64,000 nt of DNA, from positions 1-64,000 of the forward strand of contig JADGEN010000006.1 in NCBI GenBank assembly GCA_016744355.1, written 5' to 3'. The notes under the pieces were generated by a model. That model ran no database searches, was not told the origin of the DNA, and was given only the letters and a program-made list of their open reading frames with translations. Position numbers and translations under genes: made by a program. Positions within the stretch are counted from its first letter, which is position 1; each line of letters starts with the position of its first letter. Positions 51,474 to 60,711 of the stretch are shown here, one piece after another. The DNA comes from Halieaceae bacterium (GTDB lineage Bacteria; Pseudomonadota; Gammaproteobacteria; Pseudomonadales; Halieaceae).

Positions 51474-52520
51474 TTAACTGGCCTCGCATTTTTTCAGCTG
51501 CCGCTCCACAAATGGCAAACTGAAATTATCTATCCTACCCATACCAGCTTTTTCCATGGCTGCGAATTTTGTGTCCAGAATAATTGCAAAACGCACCACC
51601 GAAAACAGATCGTAGTAGTCGGTGTGCTCAATAGGTAACCCCGTTAGTGCATGCCATTGCGAATATATTTCATCCAGCGACGGTAGACCGCCCAATCTCT
51701 CCACGCCTAAACCCACGCTATTGATATAATCGATCCAGTACCACCAGCTTACATCCTGAACAGGGTCACCGATGCCGGCCATCTCCCAATCGATTACGGC
51801 GTTTGGCGTGAGATCCTGCCAGATAATGTTACCGACTCGCGAGTCTCCCCAGCATAATCTTCGAACCCCAGCTTTCGGTGCATTTTCATTGATGTAATCA
51901 ACCGCGCGGGCAAGCGTAGGCTCCATTGTGGCGCGCAAGTCTTCAGTGATCAGCTGATTAAATTTATCCAGCTCATGTTGCACAGGTGAGGCGTTCTTAT
52001 CCGATGTGGGGATACCACTGACGTCATAGTCAGCCAAATTGATCTGGTGTATTTTTGCCAGAGTATTCAGCCCGTTGCTCCACATAAGCGCACGCTGCTC
52101 ATCACTCAACTCTGTCACCCAACTGCCAAACGCAAAAGGTGGATTGTCTGTAGGAATCTGTCCATCGACAAACCCCATAATATAAAAGTCACTGCCGGTC
52201 AGGCTGGCATCATGTTCAAAGCCCAACAGCGGTGGAACCGGAATACCATTCTCCCCTGCCATCTGCATCAGATTGTATTGCATGGGCAAATCATGGTCGG
52301 TAAACACCTGACTCTCGCGGGGTTTCATACGACAGATAAAGCCCAGAGTTTCGCCGTTGTTTTCCGCCCTAAGAATCAAGCTAACGCTACTTTCACCGCT
52401 CGCTTCCGGGAAACTCAACTCACTCAGTATCAGTTGCTGTGCATTGGGAATTTTGTCTCTGAGCCAACCCTCAAGATTGGCGCGAATGACTTCCAGGTCA
52501 CCCAAATCATGCTTAGCCAT
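51474..52520 (-). CDS. APH/ACAD10-like phosphotransferase
   Basis: 348 residues from ATG 52520, one base after the previous stop. Brenner-like motif LCWGDSRVGNIIWQ (His replaced by Trp, common in the ACAD10-like group) and DFG-like VIDWEMAGIGDPVQDVSWW. The family includes aminoglycoside phosphotransferases and domains linked to acyl-CoA dehydrogenases; the natural substrate here is probably a hydroxylated acid or acyl-CoA, not an antibiotic. It pairs with the gene upstream (52522), which shares the strand and a 1-base gap. Confidence 0.85.
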   Translation of the reverse strand: MAKHDLGDLEVIRANLEGWLRDKIPNAQQLILSELSFPEASGESSVSLILRAENNGETLGFICRMKPRESQVFTDHDLPMQYNLMQMAGENGIPVPPLLGFEHDASLTGSDFYIMGFVDGQIPTDNPPFAFGSWVTELSDEQRALMWSNGLNTLAKIHQINLADYDVSGIPTSDKNASPVQHELDKFNQLITEDLRATMEPTLARAVDYINENAPKAGVRRLCWGDSRVGNIIWQDLTPNAVIDWEMAGIGDPVQDVSWWYWIDYINSVGLGVERLGGLPSLDEIYSQWHALTGLPIEHTDYYDLFSVVRFAIILDTKFAAMEKAGMGRIDNFSLPFVERQLKKCEAS

Positions 52521-52521
52521 A

Positions 52522-53658
52522 CTATTGTGCGCCGTCAAAGAAGTCAGTGAAGCCGGAACGGTCGTGCCGGCCGATAACAATCGACTCCAAAGTACCGACT
52601 CCCTGAAAAACCTCGCCTCCCCGATTCAGCGTGGCATTTACAACCTGGTGTGTGTGGATAAACTGATAGTCCAATTCATCTACTTCATCGAGATTCCATT
52701 CCTCCCTGCCTGTTTCCAACTCACCCTTCCAATAGGCATGACCCCACTCAAAGTGGTTGTAACCAATTCCCAGCATATAAAAACGCTGACCCGCCTCCAC
52801 AGTGTAGTCGTAAGACAATCCCTGTTTATCTCTAAACTGCATCTTTGCACTAGCTGCACGACGGGTGCCTTTCAGCCAATGCATGTCATGTTGAATTTCA
52901 GTCATCTCGATTATGCCCGGATCTTCGCCAGACGGGATATCATCAGGGTTATCGTGCAGCGGTACCAAATCAGCACTCACCTGCGTTGCCTTACCATCCC
53001 TGTCTTCGAACGTGCCCATCTGTGTACTGAAACTGCCGAAGTTAATCGGGTTCCACACCCAATACACACCGGGCTCATTATTCATTAAACCCGGTGCACC
53101 GCCTGCGGGCTCTCCAACCGGGCGCACACCCCAGGATTTATCCCGCGTGCCAATTGCCCTACTAACTTCATAGCGATTGCCGTCGATGCTGAAATAGCCA
53201 TGCCAATAGCCCATCTGCGTAAAGCGAGTATTGTGCATAATGAGATGCCCATCGTCATGCATGACATTGGCTGGCTCCTGGTGAGGCACACTGGCTGCAG
53301 TGAAAAGCAGATCGCACTCAATGTCGTGCTCATTGGCAGCGAGCGTCACTCTCACTTGCCGCATAGGTTCTACTATCTCCACCGACAAGGGCCCAACCTC
53401 AGTCTCTCTGCGCTCCTTTGGGGCGCGACGGGAAGCGTGAAAGGCGTATTGCTTGTTGCCAATAGCGACACTAAAGTGGCCATCCATCACCCGACGGTTG
53501 GGGTACAGCCCGAAACCGATTTCGAAAATCCACTCTCCCTGAGCTTCCTCTATGCCATTAAACCAATAGCGGTCATAGAAATTTCGATCGCTCTGTGAAG
53601 GCTCCGCTATCGGTAATGCGGTCTGGTGAATGCAATAGTCGTCAAAGCTGGTAATCAT
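52522..53658 (-). CDS. DUF7064/7065-type lipocalin-like protein
   Basis: 378 residues, no signal peptide. Rich in Trp, Tyr, Gly and Asp with alternating strand-like stretches (GEWIFEIGFGLYPNRRVMDG, MGYWHGYFSIDGNRYE), resembling the CrtC/AttH-like double-lipocalin fold. Such proteins are encoded next to APH-type phosphotransferases in many actinobacteria and proteobacteria, here with 1 base between stop and start. Function not recognised; binding or modifying a small hydrophobic substrate is plausible. Confidence 0.65.
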   Translation of the reverse strand: MITSFDDYCIHQTALPIAEPSQSDRNFYDRYWFNGIEEAQGEWIFEIGFGLYPNRRVMDGHFSVAIGNKQYAFHASRRAPKERRETEVGPLSVEIVEPMRQVRVTLAANEHDIECDLLFTAASVPHQEPANVMHDDGHLIMHNTRFTQMGYWHGYFSIDGNRYEVSRAIGTRDKSWGVRPVGEPAGGAPGLMNNEPGVYWVWNPINFGSFSTQMGTFEDRDGKATQVSADLVPLHDNPDDIPSGEDPGIIEMTEIQHDMHWLKGTRRAASAKMQFRDKQGLSYDYTVEAGQRFYMLGIGYNHFEWGHAYWKGELETGREEWNLDEVDELDYQFIHTHQVVNATLNRGGEVFQGVGTLESIVIGRHDRSGFTDFFDGAQ

Positions 53659-53903
53659 AGTAGGGCCTCTGCGTGATCGTAGCGGGGTCGGCTAACACCT
53701 GCTAGTGACCTTATCGAATTTAATCGAAATTCAGCAACCGTTTTTCACACAGAAGTTACCCTGGTCTAATTTGTCGCCCCGTATGCCGGGTTTTACTCTC
53801 TCAGCGGAGCGGCCACGCGTGTTCGCTCAGTAAAATATTCCTTGTATCCCCGAGAAAGGTTTTACTACACTGAAGAAGAGTCAAACTTCAGGACTATAAT
53901 AAT

Positions 53904-54098
53904 ATGAAGAATCTTCTCGAAACTCTGATGCCCTGGGGCCCCGTTTTTTTTGGCCTGTTATTATTTGCACCAATGCTGGCGGCAGTCTTAGACACTGTCT
54001 CATTTTCTGCAGCTATGGGCATTCCCTCTCTGTATTTGACTCTGCCTCTGGGCGCCATCTGGGGTCTGGTAGCGAAGCAGCGGGGGCAATGGTTATGA
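53904..54098 (+). CDS. Small two-helix membrane protein
   Basis: 64 residues with hydrophobic stretches at about 9-29 and 37-56 and a basic end (KQRGQWL). CAGGAC lies ~10 bases before the ATG. It overlaps the desaturase start by 4 bases (ATGA), so it is probably a translation partner. No family is recognised, but small membrane subunits occur beside redox membrane enzymes. Confidence 0.6.
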   Translation: MKNLLETLMPWGPVFFGLLLFAPMLAAVLDTVSFSAAMGIPSLYLTLPLGAIWGLVAKQRGQWL

Positions 54099-54928
54099 GC
54101 ATGACAGAAGAGCGTGCCATTGCACAAAAGTACATAGGAGGCTTCCCATGGCTGATGGTGATATGGGGGCTGGGTGGATTTTTCCTATGGCTGGCGCTCT
54201 GGCCTCTCGCGGCAGCTGGACACATTCCTCTATGGTTAGGCTGCGTTATCGCATCTATTACCATGAGCGCTTGCTACCTACCTACCCACGAAGCGCAACA
54301 CGGCAATATAGGACGGCCTAACACATCGCTGCGCTGGTTGAATGAGCTTGTTGGGCACGTGTCAGTTTTGCCCTTGCTCATTCCTTACCGTCTACACCGC
54401 GCCATTCATCTCAAACATCATGCATACACCAATGATGATGAGCGTGACCCTGACATCTATATGCGGGCCGATACTATCTGGGGCGCGGCGAAAAATGCCT
54501 GGCTCAGTAAGCAACCCGGCCACGCGGGCGGCCTGACTGACAATGTACTGGAAGACAACGACACAAAAGAACGCCTGATGCTGGAGGCAATACTTGTAAC
54601 CCGCCTGGGCTGGCTGATAATGGCGGTGCTGGCATGGAGTGGCTTTGCCCTGGAAGTGCTAGCATTGTGGTGGATTCCACGCCAAATAGCGGGCATTTAC
54701 ACCCCAATAACCTTGTCTTGGGCGCCGCATCACCCCATGCGGGAAAACGGTCGCTATCGGGACACCAGGGGCTGGAAGTCACCCATTGGCACTATCTTGT
54801 CATCCGGTATGGAATACCATCTGGTGCATCATTTATTTCCCTCGATACCACTGAACAAAACCCCCGCCGCTTACCATGAACTCAAGCCGTTACTCGAAGC
54901 CGAAGGGGTTTCGCTAGGGGGGTTGTAA
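54095..54928 (+). CDS. Membrane fatty-acid desaturase/hydroxylase family protein
   Basis: 277 residues (from ATG 54095; ATG 54089 is two codons earlier). Two or more membrane helices and the three His clusters for a di-iron centre: HEAQH (65-69), HRAIHLKHH (101-109, including the HxxxHH core), and EYHLVHHLFP near 245-254. Such enzymes insert a double bond or hydroxyl in fatty acids, sterols or carotenoids. An SCD-like substrate cannot be fixed. The upstream small membrane gene may supply a partner. Confidence 0.88.
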   Translation: MSMTEERAIAQKYIGGFPWLMVIWGLGGFFLWLALWPLAAAGHIPLWLGCVIASITMSACYLPTHEAQHGNIGRPNTSLRWLNELVGHVSVLPLLIPYRLHRAIHLKHHAYTNDDERDPDIYMRADTIWGAAKNAWLSKQPGHAGGLTDNVLEDNDTKERLMLEAILVTRLGWLIMAVLAWSGFALEVLALWWIPRQIAGIYTPITLSWAPHHPMRENGRYRDTRGWKSPIGTILSSGMEYHLVHHLFPSIPLNKTPAAYHELKPLLEAEGVSLGGL

Positions 54929-54947
54929 CACAAGCCCCTAAGGCCTA

Positions 54948-56126
54948 TCAGCTCTCTTCCACTTCGAAAGTAAGCCCGGCGTTTGCCTTTAGACGTTCTA
55001 TCAGCTGACTTCCCATGGCTGCAGCAGGCGTCCATATTCCGCCACTCGCAAGGCCGGGGTTTTGCAACAGACACACGGCGCTCTCGGCAATCATTTTCGA
55101 AGTAGAGCCATAACCGGGGTCCTTGTCGCCTGTCACGCCAACGCTAACAGAGCCACCTGAGTCATTGGAACCCAAAAACAGTACATCGTAATTACCCGTT
55201 TCGCGCTGTTCCTTTGTCGGCCCTTCGCCGGGCTGAGTTGGATCGCTCGCCATCGATTTATCTTCTGCCACCGCTTTCGCTATGGCTTCACCCTGCTCAC
55301 CCGGACCGGTTAGTAACATTTCGTCGTAGACAAAGTTGTCACCATAAGAATGCCCCAGCAGGAAATTGGAACGGTGGATATTCTTGGTATTGATGGTGGC
55401 CATGACAAAGGGTGCAGACCAACTACCCAAATCCTCTTCATATATTGGCGCCAGGCCGGAAGGCTGTTCTGGCCCGGAAAAATCAGCGGTTAAGGCGAAG
55501 GGGTTCATCAATACCTGAATCATCTTGGGATCTTTTGCAGCGGCTGCCATGGTGGCTTTAAAGCTCGCGAGCGTACCACCGGAAAAGGTGCCATTCATTG
55601 CGCGCACTCGGCCTTTCACTCGAGTGGCCACTGCGCCCAGCTTTTCCTTCGCCGCTTGCTGTAAGAAATAGACACCCAAATCAAATGGTATCGAATCAAA
55701 GCCACAGGAGAACACGATACGCGCTCCGCTGGCCTTGGCTGCATCCTGGTGGGCGGCAATCATGTCATGCATCCAGGCGGGTTCACCGCACAGATCAACG
55801 TAGTCAGTGCCCGCTTCCGCACAAGCTCGCACCAAATCAGAGCCGTAAAGCTGATAAGGGCCCACAGTTGTTAACACCACAGCTGCACGGCGCACCATTG
55901 CGTCAATCGAATCAGGATTACTGGCATCTGCGACAAGCTGCGGGACATCCTCAGAAATGCCCATCTCGTCTCGTACTTCATTTAACTTACTCTGACTGCG
56001 TCCAGCCATGGCCCACCTCACATCGCCATTAACGCCATATTGTTTGTTCAAATATTCGCAGACCAAACGACCCGTGTAGCCCGTTGCGCCGTAAACGATG
56101 ATGCCAAACTCGCGTGTATCAGACAT
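54948..56126 (-). CDS. Saccharopine-dehydrogenase-like NAD(P)-binding protein (trans-acting enoyl-reductase type)
   Basis: 392 residues. N-terminal Rossmann GATGYTGRLVCEYL (14-27), then SRSQSKL and a long C-terminal domain. It is related to the trans-acting enoyl reductase of mycobacterial lipid synthesis and to saccharopine dehydrogenase domains; the activity is probably an NADPH-dependent reduction of an acyl or terpenoid intermediate. AAGGG before the ATG. It is followed (leftward) by nothing on its strand except the convergent desaturase. Confidence 0.85.
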   Translation of the reverse strand: MSDTREFGIIVYGATGYTGRLVCEYLNKQYGVNGDVRWAMAGRSQSKLNEVRDEMGISEDVPQLVADASNPDSIDAMVRRAAVVLTTVGPYQLYGSDLVRACAEAGTDYVDLCGEPAWMHDMIAAHQDAAKASGARIVFSCGFDSIPFDLGVYFLQQAAKEKLGAVATRVKGRVRAMNGTFSGGTLASFKATMAAAAKDPKMIQVLMNPFALTADFSGPEQPSGLAPIYEEDLGSWSAPFVMATINTKNIHRSNFLLGHSYGDNFVYDEMLLTGPGEQGEAIAKAVAEDKSMASDPTQPGEGPTKEQRETGNYDVLFLGSNDSGGSVSVGVTGDKDPGYGSTSKMIAESAVCLLQNPGLASGGIWTPAAAMGSQLIERLKANAGLTFEVEES

Positions 56127-56186
56127 GGTTTTTCCCTTTTTATAAATTTTGTGTTGTGATTGATAAACTGAAGCCGAGTGTAGCCA

Positions 56187-57074
56187 TCAGCTGAAACTAG
56201 CGACTTCCTGATTTACAACATCGACTAGCAGTGGGCTGGATTCTGCACGTTCAAATGCGGCGTCGATATCTGCAGAGCGCTTCTGTACCCAGGCGCGATA
56301 ATTTGGATGTGTAAAAATGTAAAGCTCCCCCGCCCTCAGCGCCTCGACCACCCGATTACCCACCAATAAGGGATCCAGGCCAGCGTCGATTACCTGCTCC
56401 ATGTGATCAGCAATGGCAGAACCCTCTTCGCTCTGTTGCTGTGAACTGCCATCACTTTCATAGTGAGCATGCTTGTTGCGATGAGATAAATGTATGCGTG
56501 TTTTTACAAAGCCCGGGCATAGTACTGAAACCTGGATATTGTGAGGCTTTAGTTCCGCACTCCAGCTCTCCGACATGCCAACCACTGCCATCTTGGTGGC
56601 TGTGTAGGGTCCGCCGAAGGGGATACCACCCATACCTGCCATGGAGCCGACATTGACTAACCAACCGCCCTCACCGTGCTGTTTCATAAGTGGAACCATA
56701 ATTTGAGTGCCAAACACTACACCCATCAAATTGACATCCAGCACCCACTGCCAACCCTTGGGGTTCATGACATCAACCTCGCCGGGGGTGCCACTTACAC
56801 CCGCGTTATTGACCAGCATATGGACTTTTCCAAAACGTTGCAGGGCCTGTTGCGCCAAACTTTGCCACTGCCCTATGTCAGTAACGTCCATGGTGACTGC
56901 CAGAACATCTACGCCTTCGGCAAGCAGAGTTTGCTCCGCCTGCTGTAACTGCTGCGCGTCTATGTCACCCAGAACAATGTTCATGCCCTGCTGACCAAGC
57001 ACCCGGGCTATACCAAACCCAATACCTTCCGCGCCGCCACTAATGACCGCGGTTTTTCCTGCAAATTCACTCAT
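56187..57074 (-). CDS. Short-chain dehydrogenase/reductase
   Basis: 295 residues. TGxxxGIG form SGGAEGIGFGIA (11-22), NNAG near 89-92, catalytic Ser in VGSMAGMGG and YTATK (Tyr158/Lys162 approx.). It reduces or oxidises a hydroxyl/ketone with NAD(P). A C-terminal extension (about 230-295) is longer than minimal SDRs. Part of a leftward series with the saccharopine-dehydrogenase-like gene (60 bases). Substrate unknown. Confidence 0.9.
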   Translation of the reverse strand: MSEFAGKTAVISGGAEGIGFGIARVLGQQGMNIVLGDIDAQQLQQAEQTLLAEGVDVLAVTMDVTDIGQWQSLAQQALQRFGKVHMLVNNAGVSGTPGEVDVMNPKGWQWVLDVNLMGVVFGTQIMVPLMKQHGEGGWLVNVGSMAGMGGIPFGGPYTATKMAVVGMSESWSAELKPHNIQVSVLCPGFVKTRIHLSHRNKHAHYESDGSSQQQSEEGSAIADHMEQVIDAGLDPLLVGNRVVEALRAGELYIFTHPNYRAWVQKRSADIDAAFERAESSPLLVDVVNQEVASFS

Positions 57075-57167
57075 TATTGTAGCTCATCAAATTATCGGGG
57101 AGTTATACTCGCAAGCATTAATCGCCCCTGTATAGAGAACAGCCAACCCCGCTGCAAATCGCCGACA

Positions 57168-58037
57168 TCACGCCCCTGAATCTGACTCAACGCTGTGCAG
57201 AAAGTCATTAATTACACGACGGATGCGGGCGGGTTTTTCTGCCCATATGGAATGACTGGCGCCTTTGATTTCAGCAAAAGTGCAGCCTGATATTTTATTG
57301 GCATACTTTACGCCAGTATCTGGCGTCGCCTCATCATACTCACCACAAATAATCATGCAAGGAATTTTGATTTGGGAAAGCTCGCTCACCTTGTCGTAAG
57401 ACTTGAGGGTACCTGTAGGCTCGAATTCGCTGGGACCCCACATATACTCATACACGCGATTGCCATTAGGGTTTTCTCGGGCGAACATCTCGTCCAATTT
57501 TTTCTTGCTGCGAATCACATGTGCAAGGTAATACACCTTCATTGCCTGCTTATAAACCTGCGCATCGGTAGCGCCAATTTCATGGCAAGTGTTTATTATG
57601 TGACGGGTGTCTGCTGGCAGTGCCTTAATAAGGCGCTGGGCGTCCGCTTTCCAATCCTGTGAACTAAATAGAGGCGACTGAAAGACCAGCGATTTAACCC
57701 CCTTCCCACGGCGACGCAAGTAATATTCCAATGCCAAAGTGGTACCCCAGGACCCGCCCATCAAGTGGAATTCATCCAGACCCCAAGCGTCAATAAGCAA
57801 ACTCAATTCTGTTACAAAGGTGTTGATGGTCCAATGCTTCTTGTCGGTTGCAGAACTCCTGCCGCCGCCAACCTGGGTATAACAGTAAACCTGGCGATCC
57901 TGCGCCAATTGAAACACTTCACTATCGGGTTTGTGCGTGCCACCAGGACCGCCGTGCAGCCAGATGATCGGTGTTTTCTGATTTCGGCCCTTTCTGGTGT
58001 AATGGGTCTTACCGAGTTTATGTTCGACGAATGCCAT
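57168..58037 (-). CDS. Proline-iminopeptidase-type alpha/beta hydrolase
   Basis: 289 residues. HGGPGG oxyanion motif (29-34), nucleophile elbow GGSWGT (Ser near 95), Asp in CGEYDEATP near 233 and His in GASHSIW near 261. The family includes proline iminopeptidases and related amidases or esterases. AGGAG upstream. The NTF2-like gene lies 14 bases upstream on the same strand, so both are likely translated from one mRNA. Confidence 0.88.
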   Translation of the reverse strand: MAFVEHKLGKTHYTRKGRNQKTPIIWLHGGPGGTHKPDSEVFQLAQDRQVYCYTQVGGGRSSATDKKHWTINTFVTELSLLIDAWGLDEFHLMGGSWGTTLALEYYLRRRGKGVKSLVFQSPLFSSQDWKADAQRLIKALPADTRHIINTCHEIGATDAQVYKQAMKVYYLAHVIRSKKKLDEMFARENPNGNRVYEYMWGPSEFEPTGTLKSYDKVSELSQIKIPCMIICGEYDEATPDTGVKYANKISGCTFAEIKGASHSIWAEKPARIRRVINDFLHSVESDSGA

Positions 58038-58051
58038 AAACTGCTCCTGTT

Positions 58052-58489
58052 TTAAGTTGGCGGAAACTGTTGATGCTGCGTCATATCACCGATCAATCGA
58101 GGTAACATCTTGCGCCGGGTAAAGTGCCATTTACCCGCTGTCTTCAAAAATTCATCTTCATAACAGCCGGCTATAATCGGCTGTAAAGGGAGTTCGTTGG
58201 TGGCCTGGAAAACCGTAAAATAAGATCTACAACGGGCTTGTTCTCCGTCGACAGTCACCATCGCATTACTCGTAACATGATGGGTTCTCGGCGTGCCATC
58301 AGGATACAGTTTCACAAACTGTCGGTACAAGGTTGCGATAGCATCGGCGCTATTACCCTGCACCTTTCCATCAGGCCCCAAAAGCTCGCCATGCTCGAAC
58401 AGGCGCGACATACCACTTATGTCGCCAAGGTCGAGGCGTTCAGCATAGAGGTAAAGCAGGTTTTCAATCTCGCGTTCGTCAGTGGCCAT
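58052..58489 (-). CDS. SnoaL/NTF2-like protein (bile-acid 7-dehydratase type)
   Basis: 145 residues. Cone-shaped fold pattern: NLLYLYAERLDLGDISGMSRLF near 11-32, then RTHHVTSNAMVTVDGEQARCRSYFTVF near 83-109 and YEDEFLKTAGKWHFTRRKM. Related proteins are dehydratases, isomerases or binding proteins for ring compounds. GAGG precedes the ATG. It is first in a two-gene operon with the alpha/beta hydrolase. Substrate unknown. Confidence 0.8.
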   Translation of the reverse strand: MATDEREIENLLYLYAERLDLGDISGMSRLFEHGELLGPDGKVQGNSADAIATLYRQFVKLYPDGTPRTHHVTSNAMVTVDGEQARCRSYFTVFQATNELPLQPIIAGCYEDEFLKTAGKWHFTRRKMLPRLIGDMTQHQQFPPT

Positions 58490-58684
58490 GATTCTGCCTC
58501 ATGTGTAGTTTTTTTATACTCACATAGCCTGCTTTACAAAGATACCGTTTTGCCGCGCCAGGGAACACGCGACAACGCCGCCCTGATGCACTTGCGACCC
58601 ACCTTTGGATTACCTTTGAAAAAGAGGTACATTAACGGCGCTGGAACAAATAGAGGTTTCAGCTCAGCCCAAGGAAAGACCACA

Positions 58685-59137
58685 ATGATAGCCGCCCTCA
58701 GAGCTCTGTTCGAACCCATGCCACGGGAAACTGAACAATCGCGCACCCATCGCTTACATCTGGTGGCAGCTGCACTGCTGATAGAAACCGCACGTGCAGA
58801 CTTTTGCCATACCGAAGCCGAACAGCACGAACTTGAAAAACTACTTAGCAGCGAGCTACATCTGGATACGCAACAGATAAAAAAACTGGTACTGGAAGCA
58901 CAGTCCGAAGTCGACAAAGCCACGTCTCTGTACGAGTTTACTCGCGAGATAAATGACAATTACAACGCAGAGCAAAAGACCCAGCTCATTGAAGCGATGT
59001 GGAAAGTAGCCTACGCCGATGGCAACCTGGGTAAGTATGAAGAGCACCTTATTCGTCAGGTGGCAGAACTCACCTATGTGGGTCATGACAACTACATTCG
59101 TACTAAAATGAATGCACAGAAAATACAGTTACCCTGA
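58685..59137 (+). CDS. TerB-like tellurite-resistance family protein
   Basis: 150 residues from ATG 58685 (AAGGAAAG upstream; an in-frame upstream start at 58238 crosses the SnoaL gene and has no homology). All-helical TerB pattern: HLVAAALLIETARADFCHTE (26-45), SLYEFTREINDNYN, LIEAMWKVAYADGNLGKYEEHLI. The family is chromosomal and often unrelated to tellurite. Acidic residues in ADGxLGKYE match a Ca-like motif of TerB. No other ter genes are nearby. Function unknown. Confidence 0.8.
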   Translation: MIAALRALFEPMPRETEQSRTHRLHLVAAALLIETARADFCHTEAEQHELEKLLSSELHLDTQQIKKLVLEAQSEVDKATSLYEFTREINDNYNAEQKTQLIEAMWKVAYADGNLGKYEEHLIRQVAELTYVGHDNYIRTKMNAQKIQLP

Positions 59138-59216
59138 TACAAATTCTAGCCTACAATGTCTGACCCGATAGCCTACACATCGGCGCTATCTTTAATCGCA
59201 AGCAAGGAGAATAACT

Positions 59217-59597
59217 ATGTTCAGTCACATAATGGTCGGTGCCAACGACGTCGATAAAGCGAAGGTCTTTTATGACGCCGTTCTCGGTGCACTGGGCCAC
59301 GAGCCCGGAGTAATCGACGACAAAGGCCGTTGCTTTTACTTCACCAGCGCCGGTATATTTTCTATGAGCAAGCCTATCGATGGCCAAGCCGCCAGTGCCG
59401 GAAACGGCAGCACCGTTGGTTTTGCAGCAGCAAACCCAGCAGAAGCGGATGCCTGGCATGCCGCGGGCTTAGCCAATGGCGGCACCACTTGCGAAGAGCC
59501 TCCTGGAGCACGTGAAGGCGCGGCAGGGAAATTGTACCTGGCCTATTTACGCGACCCCTCAGGTAACAAAATTTGTGCGCTGCATCAGTTAGGATAG
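59217..59597 (+). CDS. VOC (glyoxalase/bleomycin-resistance) family protein
   Basis: 126 residues with AAGGAG before the ATG. One VOC repeat pair: SHIMVGANDVDKAKVFYDAV (3-22) carrying the metal His, then HAAGLANGGTTCEEPPGARE near 81-100 and YLAYLRDPSGNKICALH at the end with Glu replaced by Cys. Its metal site is therefore possibly altered. Members include lyases and dioxygenases. Substrate unknown. Confidence 0.85.
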   Translation: MFSHIMVGANDVDKAKVFYDAVLGALGHEPGVIDDKGRCFYFTSAGIFSMSKPIDGQAASAGNGSTVGFAAANPAEADAWHAAGLANGGTTCEEPPGAREGAAGKLYLAYLRDPSGNKICALHQLG

Positions 59598-59633
59598 ACG
59601 CTCAGTAAACCAGGCAACCTGATCGGTTTGCAC

Positions 59634-59685
59634 TGCCCTCGGCTACGCTCCCTCAACAACCAATGAGGCGAATATAGCCGAGGCA
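59634..59685. other. Two-tier hairpin/inverted repeat between VOC and sulfotransferase genes
   Basis: CCTCGGCTA (59637-59645) pairs perfectly with TAGCCGAGG (59675-59683), extended by TGC/GCA outside a one-base bulge. Inside the loop CCTCA (59651-59655) pairs with TGAGG (59664-59668). No U run follows, so it is not a standard terminator. It lies 36 bases after the VOC stop and 43 before the sulfotransferase start, so it may be a processing or regulatory structure. Confidence 0.45.
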
Positions 59686-59727
59686 GATATGACTCACCAA
59701 TCAGGCATGCAGCTTGGGGATCAATAA

Positions 59728-60654
59728 ATGACAGCTACAACTATCGAAGGCCGCGCAGTATCAGGACGGGCGACAAATCTGGAAGCGTTTCGGGCCATTA
59801 TGGCACCGCTGATCACACCCGAGGGTATTGCCCACGGAATGGGCATGACCCTTCTGCCTACAGACACCGTAATTTCTCCTTTCGGTAAAAGCGGCACTAC
59901 CTGGCTACAACAAATGTGTCATACCCTGCGCACACGCGGTGATATGGACTTCGACGACATTAGCGCAGTGGCTCCCTGGATCGAAGTCTCGACCGACCTC
60001 GGGATTGATTTAAACTCAATCCAGAAGGCAGAGCCCCGATTATTCAAAAGCCATCTGGATGCCGATAAAGTGCCGGCGGGCGGGCGCTACATTAACGCCT
60101 GTCGCGATCCCAGGGATGCGCTCTACTCCATGTACAAATTTATGGAGGGCTGGTTTCTCGAACCCGGAGCTGTGTCACTGAACGAGTTTGCGCGCGGCAC
60201 ATTTATCGCTGCTGCAACCGACGACACTCGCGGAAATTACTGGTCACACCTAAAGTCATGGTGGTTACGGCGAAATGACCCGGACGTTCTTTTCATGGCG
60301 TTTGAGCACATGAAGGGCGATCTACCCGGCACAATTTCGAGAGTGGCCGCGTTCATGCATATTGAACTCGACGATGAGTTGTTTGCCATTACACAAGAAC
60401 ACGCGTCATTGGCTTTTATGAAAGAGCACGGCGATCACTTTGACGATAGGCTAATGCGCGATCGCAGCATCGCAGTGGCTGGTTTGTCCCCCGATATCGA
60501 TTCCTCAAAGGTTCGCAGCGGCCAAATTGGCGAGTCACGGCAGCAACTTAGCGCAGAAATAACAGAAGAGCTCGATGAAATTTGGACGGAAAAAATCACA
60601 GGAGAGCTGGGTTTTACCGACTACGCGTCAATGATTGCAGCTCTGGAGTCCTAG
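59728..60654 (+). CDS. Sulfotransferase domain protein
   Basis: 308 residues. The 5'-phosphosulfate loop is PFGKSGTTWLQ (51-61) of PAPS-dependent sulfotransferases. Later elements include YINACRDPRDALYSMYKF near 122-139, with the Arg/Ser of the 3'-phosphate site. It transfers sulfate to alcohols or amines of small molecules. GGGGA precedes the ATG. Substrate unknown; marine bacteria often sulfate steroid-like or lipid substrates. Confidence 0.88.
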   Translation: MTATTIEGRAVSGRATNLEAFRAIMAPLITPEGIAHGMGMTLLPTDTVISPFGKSGTTWLQQMCHTLRTRGDMDFDDISAVAPWIEVSTDLGIDLNSIQKAEPRLFKSHLDADKVPAGGRYINACRDPRDALYSMYKFMEGWFLEPGAVSLNEFARGTFIAAATDDTRGNYWSHLKSWWLRRNDPDVLFMAFEHMKGDLPGTISRVAAFMHIELDDELFAITQEHASLAFMKEHGDHFDDRLMRDRSIAVAGLSPDIDSSKVRSGQIGESRQQLSAEITEELDEIWTEKITGELGFTDYASMIAALES

Positions 60655-60711
60655 TGTTATCAAGCGAGCCACGACTCATTCAATGTGAGGTGGGCCGGAT
60701 CCACAGTCCAA

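Noticed and set aside
52047-53088. Long rightward ORFs of 167 and 243 residues
   Set aside because: They are antisense to the phosphotransferase and lipocalin-like genes, which have clear motifs and operon structure.
58238-58684. A 149-codon extension of the TerB-like gene
   Set aside because: It runs antisense through the SnoaL gene and lacks TerB homology; ATG 58685 has a good ribosome-binding site.
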